A program made the translations under genes and the position numbers. The notes under the pieces were generated by a model. It was not told where the DNA came from. It did no database searches and saw nothing but the letters and a program-made list of their open reading frames with translations. 64,000 bases of DNA, taken from NCBI GenBank assembly GCA_964472095.1, contig CAYYIV010000002.1, positions 124,001 through 188,000 of the forward strand. The letters run 5' to 3'. This DNA is from Pelagibius sp964472095 (GTDB lineage: Bacteria; Pseudomonadota; Alphaproteobacteria; Kiloniellales; Kiloniellaceae). This document shows, in pieces, positions 46,390 through 55,692 of this stretch (its first letter is position 1; each line of letters begins with the position of its first letter).

Positions 46390-47754
46390 TCAGCAGGACT
46401 CCTGGGCTCTTAAGATCGCCGCCGCCGAGCGGACGATATCGGCATCGGTGGTCGCCCAGGAGCTGACACTGATGCGCATGGCGGCACGACCCTGCCAAGT
46501 CGTGCCGCCGCACCAGCAAGTGCCGTCTTGCTGCACCGCCGCGACGACGCATTGCGTTCTCGCGTCATCCCCAAAAGCGACGACGACCTGGTTCAGCACC
46601 ACCTCGTTGAGCACCTCGGCGCCTCCGGCACTCAGCAGCTCGGCCATCCGCCGCGCCTGGCGGCAGTTGCGGTCGATGAGGTCCGCGAGTCCGGCACGTC
46701 CGAGCGACTTCAGCGCCGCCCAGACCTCGACCGCGCGCGCGCGTCGTGAGCTGTCCGGCGTGACGTTCATGGCGTCGCGCTGCCCGCTGGCCAGCAGATA
46801 GGAGCCGCTGATCGACATCGCGTGGCCGAGCGCCTCGGCATCGCGGACGATGGCGATGCCCGAATCGTAGGGCACGTTCAGCCATTTGTGCGCATCGGTC
46901 GCCCAGGAGTCGGCCTCGCGGAAGGCCTCAGCGAGGTGCGCGTGCTCGTCTGAGGCCAGGGCCCAGAGTCCGAAAGCGCCGTCGACATGGACCCAGGCGC
47001 CCGACCGCCGCGCCCAGGCGATGACCTCGGCGGCCGGGTCGAAGGCCCCGGAATTCACGTTGCCCGCCTGCAAGCAGACGATGGCCGGACCATCGATCGC
47101 CGGCAGCCGGTCGGCGCGCAGGCGCCCCTGCCCGTCGGCTTCGACACGCCGCACCCGGTCGCGCCCCAGCCCCAGCAGGGAGAGGACCTTGTAGAGCGAT
47201 GCATGCGCCTCCTCGCCTAGCACGACGGTCAGCTCGGGCGCGCCGAACAGGCCTTGCCGGTCGACATCCCAGCCCTGTTGCGCCAGCACCCGGTTGCGCG
47301 CCGCCGCCAGGCAGGTGAAGTTCGCCATGGTCGCCCCGGTCACCAGCGCGCCCTCCGCGACCGCCGACAGGCCGAGCGCCTGCTTCACCCAGCGCAGGGC
47401 CGCCGCCTCGAAGCAGGCGACCGCCGGAGAGCTGACGAAGCTGAAGCAGTTCTGGTCCCACGCCGCGGCGAGGTACTGGGCGGCGAGCGTCGCCGGCAGG
47501 GCGCCGCCCGTCACGAAACCGAAGTAGCGGCCGCCGGCACTGGCAACAGTGGCAGGCGAGCCGTACGCATCGAGAAACGCAAGGACCTCGGCAGGACTGA
47601 CCGGTCCGCTTGGTAGCGGGCCGGCAAGGGCCTCGGTCAGTCGTTCGACGGCACCCGGCAAGGGCGCGACGTCGCGCGCCGGCAGCGCGTCGATATAACG
47701 CGCCGCCCGTTTCGCCGCTTCGGCCAGAAGATCGTCCATGGGGCTGCCGCTCAT
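46390..47754 (-). CDS. PLP-dependent group II decarboxylase-like enzyme (aromatic amino acid decarboxylase family)
   Basis: 454 residues. The PLP lysine is in SWATDAHKWLNVPYDSG, with WVHVDGAFGLWA for the cofactor aspartate and GALVTGATMANFTCLAAARN for phosphate contacts. Such proteins decarboxylate aromatic amino acids or glutamate; proteobacterial paralogues may act on other amino acids. The start MSGSPMDDLL has CGGAG upstream; longer open frame to 47973 is not homologous. It is convergent with the small exported protein and lies 55 bases downstream of a LysR gene reading the same way. Confidence 0.88.
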   Translation of the reverse strand: MSGSPMDDLLAEAAKRAARYIDALPARDVAPLPGAVERLTEALAGPLPSGPVSPAEVLAFLDAYGSPATVASAGGRYFGFVTGGALPATLAAQYLAAAWDQNCFSFVSSPAVACFEAAALRWVKQALGLSAVAEGALVTGATMANFTCLAAARNRVLAQQGWDVDRQGLFGAPELTVVLGEEAHASLYKVLSLLGLGRDRVRRVEADGQGRLRADRLPAIDGPAIVCLQAGNVNSGAFDPAAEVIAWARRSGAWVHVDGAFGLWALASDEHAHLAEAFREADSWATDAHKWLNVPYDSGIAIVRDAEALGHAMSISGSYLLASGQRDAMNVTPDSSRRARAVEVWAALKSLGRAGLADLIDRNCRQARRMAELLSAGGAEVLNEVVLNQVVVAFGDDARTQCVVAAVQQDGTCWCGGTTWQGRAAMRISVSSWATTDADIVRSAAAILRAQESC

Positions 47755-47809
47755 GATGCTCCGCAGGGTAGACGCCTGCCATCGAGCCGGCAATCGCCGG
47801 CCGCTTGGA

Positions 47810-48724
47810 CTACCCCATTCGGCTCCGCCGTGCCGCCTCTCGGCGCACCAGGGCAACGAAGCGCTTCGCAGCGGCGGAATGATCGACCGTGCGGCAGGCG
47901 AGCCGCAGGGGTGCGGCAAGGCGCGGCCTGCCGGCGAGCGGGCGGTAGACGATGGCCTCCGGCTGCAGACCACAGAGCGACTGCGGCACCAGGGTGACGC
48001 CCAGACCCGCGGCGACGAGGTTCAGAGTCGCGGTGATGCGCGGCGCCTCCTGCTCCGTGCGCGGGGTGAAGCCCGCCGCCTGGCAGGCGCCGACGATGGC
48101 ATCGTGCAGACCGGGCCCGGAAGCGCGGCGATAGAGCACGAAGGGCTCTCCGGCGAGCGCGGACAGCGCCAACCCCCTCCCGGCCGCTCGCGCCAGGCGG
48201 TGGGTCGCCGGCAGCGCCGCGAACATCGGCTCCTCGAAGAGGTCGTAGAAGGTCACGCCCTCGCCATCGGGCACCGCCGAGCGCACGAAGGCGATGTCGA
48301 GGCGCTCGGCCCTGAGGCCGCTCACCAGCTCCGCCGTGCCGCTCTCCTCCAGCGCCAGAGCAACCAGCGGATGCGCGGCGCGGAAGTCGCGGATGACGCG
48401 CGTCACGAAGGGATGGAAGGGCGCCGAGGCGGTGAAGCCGACGGCGATGCGCCCCTGCTCGCCGCGCGCGGTGCGCTGCGCCTTGGCCAGCGCGCCCTCC
48501 ACCTCGGCGAGGATGCGGCGGGCGTCGGCGAGCAGACTTTGCCCGGCGTCGGTCAACTCGACGCCGCGCGGCTTGCGGCGGAACAGCTGCACCTCCAGCT
48601 CCGCCTCCAGCGCCTTGATCTGCTGGCTCAGTGGCGGCTGCTGGATGCCGAGCCGCTCGGCGGCGCGGGTGATATGCCCTTCCTCGGCCACGGTGACGAA
48701 GTAACGCAGATGGCGCAGATCCAT
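47810..48724 (-). CDS. LysR-family transcription regulator
   Basis: 304 residues. The HTH is MDLRHLRYFVTVAEEGHITRAAERLGIQQPPLSQQIKALEAEL, of the BenM/CatM-like QQPPLSQQI type. A ligand domain follows. It is divergent from the aconitase gene with palindromes between, and upstream of the PLP enzyme gene, so either could be its target. The start was taken at MDLRHL, as the frame further upstream runs through the operator. Confidence 0.93.
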   Translation of the reverse strand: MDLRHLRYFVTVAEEGHITRAAERLGIQQPPLSQQIKALEAELEVQLFRRKPRGVELTDAGQSLLADARRILAEVEGALAKAQRTARGEQGRIAVGFTASAPFHPFVTRVIRDFRAAHPLVALALEESGTAELVSGLRAERLDIAFVRSAVPDGEGVTFYDLFEEPMFAALPATHRLARAAGRGLALSALAGEPFVLYRRASGPGLHDAIVGACQAAGFTPRTEQEAPRITATLNLVAAGLGVTLVPQSLCGLQPEAIVYRPLAGRPRLAAPLRLACRTVDHSAAAKRFVALVRREAARRSRMG

Positions 48725-48726
48725 GA

Positions 48727-48762
48727 CATATCTTTTCGATATGGATAATGCCATATCGATAT
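48727..48762 (+). promoter_or_regulatory. Palindromic LysR operator region between lysR and aconitase genes
   Basis: CATATC-N5-GATATG (48727-48743), then GATATGG-N6-CCATATC (48738-48757), ending in ATATCGATAT (48753-48762). Three overlapping perfect inverted repeats of the same GATATG word adjoin the LysR start codon. Confidence 0.65.
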
Positions 48763-48836
48763 ATTGGATAGGTGGCGCCAAAGCCAGTATGAATCGTCGA
48801 AATCGTCCCGCAAAGAACGCCTTCGGAGAGATCAAG

Positions 48837-51137
48837 ATGGTGGAGATCGACTCGACGCCAGAGATGGTGGCGCGCAGCCTCGCGCGCTCAGCCCGCAACC
48901 TGAAGATCGTACGCCGCCGGCGCGGCCGACCGCTGACCCTGGCAGACAAGCTGCTGTTCGGCCACCTCGACGACCCGCAGCACCAGGACCTGGAGCCCGG
49001 CCGCAGTCAGCTGAAGCTGCGACCCGACCGCGTCGCCTTTCAGGACGTGCTGGGCCAGAGCGGCATGCTGCAATTCATGCAGACGGGCCTCGACCGCGTG
49101 GCCGTGCCGACCTCGATTCACTGCGACCACCTGATCCAGGCCCGTGTCGGCAGCGCACCCGACCTCAAGGAGTCGAAAGCCGAGAACGGCGAGGTCTACG
49201 ACTTCCTGCGCTCGGCCGCGGCGCGCTACGGCTGCGGCTTCTGGGAGCCGGGTGCCGGCATCATCCACCAGGTCATCCTGGAAACCTACGCCTTCCCAGG
49301 CTGCATGATCATCGGCACCGACTCCCACACGCCGAACGCCGGCGGGCTCGGCGCCTGCGCGGTTGGCGTCGGCGGCGCCGATGCGGTGGAGGTCATCGCC
49401 GGCCTGCCCTGGGAGTTGCTCTATCCCAAGCGCATCGCCGTGGTGCTGACCGGCCGGCTCCACGGTTGGGCGGCACCCAAGGATGTCATCCTCTGGGTGG
49501 CTGGACAATTGGGCGTGGCGGGCGGCACCAACGCCATCGTCGAGTACATCGGCCCCGGCGCGCGCAGGCTGAGCGCCACCGGCAAGGCCACCATCACCAA
49601 CATGGGCGCCGAGCTGGGCGCCACCACCTCCGTCTTCCCCTACGATGACCACATGGCGACCTACCTGGAAGCCACCGGCCGCGGCGCCCTGGTGCCCATC
49701 GTCGAGGGCGCCCGCGACCTCCTGCAACCGGATCCGGAGGCCGAGGCGAACCCGGCTGCGCACTACGACCAGGTGCTCGAACTCGACCTTTCCACTCTCG
49801 AACCGCACGTGGTCGGCCCGCACTCGCCCGACCGCGCCAGGCCGCTCTCGGCGCTGGCCGCCGAGATCGCCGATTCCGCCAACGGCTTCGTCGACGCGAT
49901 CTCGACGGCGCTGATCGGCAGCTGCACCAATTCCTCCTACGAGGACATGAGCCGTGCCGCCGACGTCGCCGCCCAAGCGGCGGCCAAGGGCGTGACGGTC
50001 GCCACGCCCTTCCTGGTGACGCCAGGCTCCGAACGGGTGCGCGCGACCATTGCGCGCGACGGCCAGATGGCCGCGCTGGCGGCGATGGGTGGCACGGTGC
50101 TGGCCAATGCCTGCGGGCCCTGCATCGGCCAATGGCGTCGCAGCCAGAACGCCACCACCGCCCCCAACACCATCGTTACCTCCTACAACCGCAACTTCCC
50201 GGCCCGCAACGACGGCCAGCCGGCAACCATGAACTTCATCGCCAGTCCGGAGATCGTCACCGCCCTGGCGCTGGCGGGGCGCCTGTCTTTCGATCCGCGC
50301 CGCGACAGCCTGACCGGCGCCGACGGCGAGGCCTTCAAGCTCACACCGCCCCAGCCGGCGCCGGAAGTGCCGCCGGGTGGTTTCGTTGCCGACCGCCGTG
50401 CCTACGTCGCGCCGCCGGCCGACGGCCGCGGGGTCGCCATCGATATCGACCCGGCGAGCGAACGCCTGCAGGTCCTGCATCCCTGGCCGGCGTGGGACGG
50501 TGCGGACTTCGCCGACATGCCGGTGCTGGCGAAGGCCAAGGGCAAGACCACGACGGACCAAATCTCGCCGGCCGGACCTTGGCTGGCGCTGCGCGGCCAT
50601 CTCGACCGCTTCAGCGAGAACATGCTCTCCGGCGCGGTAAACGCCTTCACCGGTGCGCGTGGCAAAGGCTTGAACCTGCTAAACGGCAAGGATGACGAGT
50701 CCTTTTCGGCCATCGCCCGAGCGTATCGGGACGCAGGGCTGCGCTGGGTGGTGATCGGCGATGCCAACTACGGCGAAGGCAGCAGCCGCGAACACGCCGC
50801 CCTCTCGCCGCGCCTGCTCGGCGCCGGCGCGGTGATCGCCCGCAGCTTCGCGCGCATCCACGAGACCAACCTGAAAAAGCAGGGTCTGCTGGCGCTGACC
50901 TTCACTGACCCGTCCGACTATGAGCGCATCCTCGCCGACGATCGCGTGAGCCTCGTCGACCTCCACGCGATGCTGCCGGGCAAGCCGGTCATCTGCCGCC
51001 TCTCCCACGCAGACGGCACGGTCGAGGAGCTGGCGCTGTGCCACTCCTTCACGGCGGAGCAACTCGCCTGGTTCCGCGCCGGCTCGGCGCTCAACGTCCT
51101 CAAGCAGGCGCAGGCAAGCCAAACTCTCAGTGCCTGA
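48837..51137 (+). CDS. acn: Aconitate hydratase, mitochondrial type
   Basis: 766 residues. Iron-sulfur ligands are the cysteine in LIGSCTNSSYEDM and the pair in NACGPCIGQW. Substrate motifs are GTDSHTPNAGGLG and, in the swivel domain, GDANYGEGSSREHAAL. It isomerises citrate and isocitrate, but paralogues act on homologous substrates. It differs from the usual bacterial AcnA (about 890 residues) and AcnB. The ATG at MVEIDSTPEM has GGAGAG upstream. LysR control suggests induction by a substrate rather than housekeeping TCA use. Confidence 0.92.
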   Translation: MVEIDSTPEMVARSLARSARNLKIVRRRRGRPLTLADKLLFGHLDDPQHQDLEPGRSQLKLRPDRVAFQDVLGQSGMLQFMQTGLDRVAVPTSIHCDHLIQARVGSAPDLKESKAENGEVYDFLRSAAARYGCGFWEPGAGIIHQVILETYAFPGCMIIGTDSHTPNAGGLGACAVGVGGADAVEVIAGLPWELLYPKRIAVVLTGRLHGWAAPKDVILWVAGQLGVAGGTNAIVEYIGPGARRLSATGKATITNMGAELGATTSVFPYDDHMATYLEATGRGALVPIVEGARDLLQPDPEAEANPAAHYDQVLELDLSTLEPHVVGPHSPDRARPLSALAAEIADSANGFVDAISTALIGSCTNSSYEDMSRAADVAAQAAAKGVTVATPFLVTPGSERVRATIARDGQMAALAAMGGTVLANACGPCIGQWRRSQNATTAPNTIVTSYNRNFPARNDGQPATMNFIASPEIVTALALAGRLSFDPRRDSLTGADGEAFKLTPPQPAPEVPPGGFVADRRAYVAPPADGRGVAIDIDPASERLQVLHPWPAWDGADFADMPVLAKAKGKTTTDQISPAGPWLALRGHLDRFSENMLSGAVNAFTGARGKGLNLLNGKDDESFSAIARAYRDAGLRWVVIGDANYGEGSSREHAALSPRLLGAGAVIARSFARIHETNLKKQGLLALTFTDPSDYERILADDRVSLVDLHAMLPGKPVICRLSHADGTVEELALCHSFTAEQLAWFRAGSALNVLKQAQASQTLSA

Positions 51138-51288
51138 AACGCCACCGCACCACCCCCCTTTCGCAGATAGAAGAACCTTTTCGTTTCGTCTACTATGGAT
51201 GCACTAGGGGAGGGACGGCATCTCGATTCGCGAGAGGCGCAAGGCCGGTTGATTCGAACGACCGGGCGCCAGGCCGAGGGAGGATCCT

Positions 51289-52425
51289 GTGGGCAGTGCT
51301 CCCGTCAACGCGATCTCCGGCGAGGACCTGGATAGGGAACCGGAGCCGGGAATCGGCCTTTGCCTGTCGGGCGGTGGCTACCGCGCGATGATTTTCCATA
51401 TCGGCGCTCTCTGGCGTCTCTACGAGACAGGACGATTGCGCGACATCGCGAGGATATCGAGCGTTTCCGGCGGCTCCATCACCGCCGGGCTCCTGGCCTT
51501 GAAATGGCGCAGCCTGAGTTTCGATCCCGCCCGCGTGGAGGACGATTTTCTGCGCGAGGTCGTGGCGCCGCTGCGGGAGCTCGCGGATCGCACCATCGAT
51601 GTCGGCTCCGTCCTCTTCGGACTTGTGCTGCCCGGCGGCTCCTCCGCGCAGGTGGCCACCGCCTACCGCAAGTACCTCTTCGGCACGGCCACGCTGCAGG
51701 ATCTGCCGGACTCGCCGCGCTTCGTCATCAACGCCACCAACGTGCAATCCGGGGTCCTGTGGCGCTTCATGAAACCCTACATGCGGGACTATCGCGTCGG
51801 CGAGGTGAAGCGGCCGACCGTCCTCCTGGCCCAGGTGGTCGCCGCCTCCTCCGCATTTCCCCCTGTGCTGTCGCCCCAGCGGATGTCGCTCGATCCCAAG
51901 ACGTTCTCGCCGCCGCAAGGTGAGGATCTGCACCGCGAGCCCTTCACCAGCAAAGTCTTCCTGAGCGACGGCGGGGTCTACGACAACCTAGGCCTCGAAA
52001 CGGTCTGGAAGCGGTACAAGACGGTGCTGGTGAGCGATGCCGGCGGCAAATTGCAGCCGGAGCCGAAGCCGAAAACGAACTGGCTCCAGCATAGCTACCG
52101 GGTGCTGAACGTGATCGACAACCAGGTGCGTGCGATGCGCAAGCGCCAGCTCATCGACTCCTATATCGCCAAGCAGCGCGATGGTACCTATTGGGGCATC
52201 CGCACAAACATCGCCGACTACGGCGTACCCACGCCGCTGCCCTGCCCTTTCGACCGCACGACGCAACTGGCCGAGACGCCGACGCGCCTTGCCCGCCTGG
52301 AGCCGCTGCAGCAGGAACGCCTGATCAACTGGGGCTACGCGGTCTGCGACGCGGCGCTGCGCCGCCACGTCGACCCGGCGATTCCGGCACCGACGAAATT
52401 TCCCTATCCCAAGGCGGAGGTGTAG
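51289..52425 (+). CDS. Patatin-like phospholipase
   Basis: 378 residues from a GTG start behind GGGAGGA. The oxyanion loop is LCLSGGGYRAM (about 25-34), the nucleophile is S60 in SSVSGGS (a variant of GxSxG with Ser at the first position), and the dyad aspartate is D227 in LSDGGVYDN. No signal peptide or membrane helix. The family hydrolyses membrane phospholipids and is a recurrent killing effector in bacterial immunity (for example CapV of CBASS). The stop is 3 bases before the next start, so it is cotranscribed with the protease and MBL genes. Confidence 0.92.
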   Translation: MGSAPVNAISGEDLDREPEPGIGLCLSGGGYRAMIFHIGALWRLYETGRLRDIARISSVSGGSITAGLLALKWRSLSFDPARVEDDFLREVVAPLRELADRTIDVGSVLFGLVLPGGSSAQVATAYRKYLFGTATLQDLPDSPRFVINATNVQSGVLWRFMKPYMRDYRVGEVKRPTVLLAQVVAASSAFPPVLSPQRMSLDPKTFSPPQGEDLHREPFTSKVFLSDGGVYDNLGLETVWKRYKTVLVSDAGGKLQPEPKPKTNWLQHSYRVLNVIDNQVRAMRKRQLIDSYIAKQRDGTYWGIRTNIADYGVPTPLPCPFDRTTQLAETPTRLARLEPLQQERLINWGYAVCDAALRRHVDPAIPAPTKFPYPKAEV

Positions 52426-52428
52426 CGG

Positions 52429-54381
52429 ATGGCCGCAGGTTACGACGACGACGGCCGCCGGGGCCTGTCGATCCCTCCGCGCCTGGTCGAGTACCTGCTG
52501 CTCGGCCCGGCCGACGACCAGCGGCAGCTGCAGGATTCGCCGCTTCTGGGTGATGTCTGGATGGCCTATGCCGCAGCGCCGGCACGCAAGCAGGACCTGC
52601 TCATCACGCCGCACGTGGCAGCTACGGCGGCCCAGGTCGCCAAGGTGCTGGCGACGGAATTTCGCGACGCCGCGCCCGAGGCCCGCGCCGGCATCGCCTA
52701 CCTGCAAGGCCTCGTCGCGGCACGCCTGGCGTTTCCCGCCGTCCTGCGCCACCTCGTCCCGATGACCCAATGGTGGCGGGACTACAAGGTGCCGGCGGTG
52801 TTCGAAGCAAGCCGCCGGCAAGAGGAACTGCTCCGCCGGATGCACTTCCTCCTGGACCCCGAAGTCTACACAGTGATCACCTCGCGCCACGATGAAGGCG
52901 ACCCCGGCGAACTGTTCCGCTTCCTGGTGGAAGTGACGCCGCTGGACCGCTACTTCGCCTTGGCCGCCCTCATCCTTTGGGCGGCGGGCCGGGAGCCGGG
53001 GCCGCCCGGCACCACGGCACCCGAAGAAATACTCGCGGACTTCGGGGGCCGCAGCGGTGAGCTCTTCGGCCAGATCGAGCACGAATACCGTCAGTTTTTG
53101 CGACCCCAATTCGAAACCAGGCCCCGCGACAAAGAGCCCGGACACGGCCTCGTCTTTCAGGTCTCCCGCAACCGCCGGACGCTTCCCGCCCTCGACCGGT
53201 CGGTTCCCGCCGTCAAGGGCGATGCCGCCAAGACGCTGTTCAAGGTGAACTGCAGCAAGATCACCTGGGCGATCCTCGATTCTGGGATCGACACCCGCCA
53301 CCCCGCCCTGAGCACCCCGGAGGGCACGCCGCGCGTGCGCAAGAGCATGGATTTCACGCTCGTCCGCGACATTATCAGCAGCGACAACCAGACCGTCGAT
53401 GTCGCAAGGCTGAGGGCGCTGACGGGCCTGAGCAAGGGCGAGATCGAGCGACACCTCAAGTCCCTGGCCAAGGACGCAGATGATGAGCGGCCGGTGAACT
53501 GGGACGTGGTCGAAGAGCTTATCACCATCGAACAACCCGAGCTGCATCCGCCAGGAAACCCTCACGGAACGCATGTCACCGGCATTCTCGGAGCCGATCC
53601 CGACGGCCGGCTACAGGAAGACGTCGATGCCGACGACGAGGGGCCTGAGGAGGACGACGGGGAGAGCGGCTACGGCAGTGGCATGTGCCCGGATATCCGG
53701 CTCTATGACCTCCGCGTGCTGGCCAAGAGCATCGAGGACACCGAATTCGCCGTCATCGCCGCCCTGCAGTACATCCGCTATCTCAACGACCAGCACAAGT
53801 TCATCACCATTCACGGCGCCAACCTGAGCCTGTCGATTCCCCACAGCGTGCGCAACTATGCCTGCGGGCGGACGCCGATCTGCGACGAGTGCGAACGGCT
53901 GGTCGGCAACGGCGTCGTCGTCGTCGCCGCGGCCGGCAACCGCGGCTATCAGAGCTTCGAGACCAAGGACGGCGTATTTGAAAGCTATGCCGCCTTCAGC
54001 GTCACAGACCCCGGCAACGCGGAGGGCGTCATCACCGTCGGCGCCACCCACGGCAACTGGCCTCACACCTACGGAGTCAGCTTCTTCTCTAGCCGCGGGC
54101 CTACCGGCGACGGCCGCCAGAAGCCGGACCTGGTGGCCCCAGGCGAACGCGTGCGCTCGACCGTCCTGAACGGCGAGTGGGGCCAGGAATCGGGGACCAG
54201 CATGGCCGCTCCCCACGTCAGCGGCGCCGCAGCGATGCTGATGGCCCGTTACCCAGAACTGGTCGGCCAGCCGCGACGGATCAAGCAGCTGCTCTGCGAT
54301 TCCGCCACCGATCTGGGCCGGGAACGCAGCTTCCAGGGGCACGGCATGCTCGACGTGCTGCGCGCCTTTCAGGCGATCTGA
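52429..54381 (+). CDS. Subtilisin-like (S8) serine protease with unrecognised N-terminal region
   Basis: 650 residues without a signal peptide. The triad is D284 (AILDSGID), H382 (PHGTHVTG) and S591 (GTSMAAPHVSG), with oxyanion N504 (AAGNRG). Residues 1-240 are a helical region I do not recognise; such regions often recruit or sense in conflict systems. An insertion of about 75 residues separates Asp and His, and an acidic stretch follows the histidine (397-412). Cysteines C479, C485 and C488 form a Cx5Cx2C cluster. It sits between the patatin and MBL genes. Confidence 0.93.
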   Translation: MAAGYDDDGRRGLSIPPRLVEYLLLGPADDQRQLQDSPLLGDVWMAYAAAPARKQDLLITPHVAATAAQVAKVLATEFRDAAPEARAGIAYLQGLVAARLAFPAVLRHLVPMTQWWRDYKVPAVFEASRRQEELLRRMHFLLDPEVYTVITSRHDEGDPGELFRFLVEVTPLDRYFALAALILWAAGREPGPPGTTAPEEILADFGGRSGELFGQIEHEYRQFLRPQFETRPRDKEPGHGLVFQVSRNRRTLPALDRSVPAVKGDAAKTLFKVNCSKITWAILDSGIDTRHPALSTPEGTPRVRKSMDFTLVRDIISSDNQTVDVARLRALTGLSKGEIERHLKSLAKDADDERPVNWDVVEELITIEQPELHPPGNPHGTHVTGILGADPDGRLQEDVDADDEGPEEDDGESGYGSGMCPDIRLYDLRVLAKSIEDTEFAVIAALQYIRYLNDQHKFITIHGANLSLSIPHSVRNYACGRTPICDECERLVGNGVVVVAAAGNRGYQSFETKDGVFESYAAFSVTDPGNAEGVITVGATHGNWPHTYGVSFFSSRGPTGDGRQKPDLVAPGERVRSTVLNGEWGQESGTSMAAPHVSGAAAMLMARYPELVGQPRRIKQLLCDSATDLGRERSFQGHGMLDVLRAFQAI

Positions 54382-54402
54382 ACTATCCGAGGGGATCTGG
54401 CC

Positions 54403-55659
54403 ATGTTGTTCAGCTTGGACGTGCTGCGTGCCCGCAAAGGCGATTGCCTGCTGCTGCACTACGGTTCCAGAAAGAACCCCCGCCTGATGGTCATCGACGG
54501 CGGACCCTCCACGGTCTACGACAAGCACCTGCAGCCCCGCCTGCAGCAGATCCGCAAGGCGCGCCGCCTCGACGAGAACCACTCCCTGCGCGTGGACGTG
54601 CTGATGATCAGCCACATCGACGACGACCATATCAAGGGTATCCTCGACCTCAGCCGCAAGCTGAAGGAACAAAAGGTCGGGAAGCAGCCCCGGTCGGTCA
54701 AGGTCCTCAGTCTCTGGCACAACACCTTCGACGACCTGCTCGACACCACCCCGGAGGAGTTGCTGGGGCCGGCCGGCTTTGGCGCTGCGGCGGTCGCCGG
54801 CAGCATCGACCTGCCGGAATCGGGTGACCAGGAAGAGATCTTCGATACCGCAAAGGTACTTGCCAGCGTGGCGCAGGGGCGCACCCTGCGAGACGACGCC
54901 AGCTTGCTGGGGTGGAAGGTCAACAAGGAATTCGGCGGCAAGCTGATCGTCGCGAACGACGAAAACGAGGCCATTCCCCTCGCCGCCGGACTTCGCATCT
55001 CGGTTGTCGGCCCGATGCTAGCCGAGTTGAAAAAGCTCCAGAAGGAGCACGACAAGTGGCTGCGGAAGCAGGAGGAAAAGAGGCGCTCCACCGCGGAGTT
55101 GTCAGCTCTGCTGGCGGCCTACGCGGACAGATCGGCGCCGAACCTCTCCAGCCTCGTCTTCCTGGTCGAGGCCGACTGCAAACGCCTGCTGCTGACCGGC
55201 GATGCGCGCGGCGACAAGATCCTGAAGGGATTGAAGGCGTCTGGATTGCTGTCGAAGCCCGGAGGCAGCCTGCATGTCGACATCCTGAAGGTGCCGCACC
55301 ATGGCAGCCAGAACAACGTCGAGAAGCAGTTCTTCGAGAAGGTCACGGCGGACCACTATGTCTTCTCCGGCAACGGCGAGCATGGCAATCCCGAACGCGA
55401 GACCCTGGAGATGCTGCTGGACGCGCGCGGCGATGCGCCCTTCACGCTCCACTTCACCTACCCGTTGAAGGACATCGACGCCGAACGCCAGAACGTCCAC
55501 AACAAGAAGGCCGCCGCGGGAAACAAGTGGTCGAAGGGCAAGCATAGCCTTGTCGGCCTCTTCGAGCAGCGGCCCCTGAATGCGAAGCAACAGATCAAGA
55601 TCGTCGGCCCGAAGGGCGGCCATGTGATCGACCTCGCCGATCCGCTGAAGCGGGCCTGA
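54403..55659 (+). CDS. Metallo-beta-lactamase-fold hydrolase, ComEC/Rec2-like
   Basis: 418 residues. It starts MLFSLDVLRARKGDCLLLHYG. The metal site is MVIDGG (D32) and SHIDDDHIKG (H71-x-D73-x-D75-H76, the HxDxDH variant seen in ComEC), with LLTGDARGD and VPHHGSQNN later. A charged, probably coiled insertion (about 203-240) interrupts the domain. No membrane segments, unlike ComEC itself. MBL proteins of this sort are nucleases or phosphodiesterases, or partners of proteases in immunity systems. It starts 21 bases after the protease stop. Confidence 0.9.
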   Translation: MLFSLDVLRARKGDCLLLHYGSRKNPRLMVIDGGPSTVYDKHLQPRLQQIRKARRLDENHSLRVDVLMISHIDDDHIKGILDLSRKLKEQKVGKQPRSVKVLSLWHNTFDDLLDTTPEELLGPAGFGAAAVAGSIDLPESGDQEEIFDTAKVLASVAQGRTLRDDASLLGWKVNKEFGGKLIVANDENEAIPLAAGLRISVVGPMLAELKKLQKEHDKWLRKQEEKRRSTAELSALLAAYADRSAPNLSSLVFLVEADCKRLLLTGDARGDKILKGLKASGLLSKPGGSLHVDILKVPHHGSQNNVEKQFFEKVTADHYVFSGNGEHGNPERETLEMLLDARGDAPFTLHFTYPLKDIDAERQNVHNKKAAAGNKWSKGKHSLVGLFEQRPLNAKQQIKIVGPKGGHVIDLADPLKRA

Positions 55660-55671
55660 CCCGAACTGGTG

Positions 55672-55687
55672 GCCTGACCGGTCAGGC
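55672..55687. terminator. Palindrome between convergent genes, possible weak terminator
   Basis: GCCTGACCGGTCAGGC is a perfect 16-base palindrome in the 33-base gap between the MBL gene and the convergent CDP-alcohol phosphatidyltransferase gene. No T-run follows on either side. Confidence 0.35.
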
Positions 55688-55692
55688 ACTGC

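Noticed and set aside
48723..48836. Aconitase starting at the ATG at 48723
   Set aside because: That frame would run through the LysR operator and add 38 non-homologous residues. The ATG at 48837 has a good Shine-Dalgarno and fits the family length.
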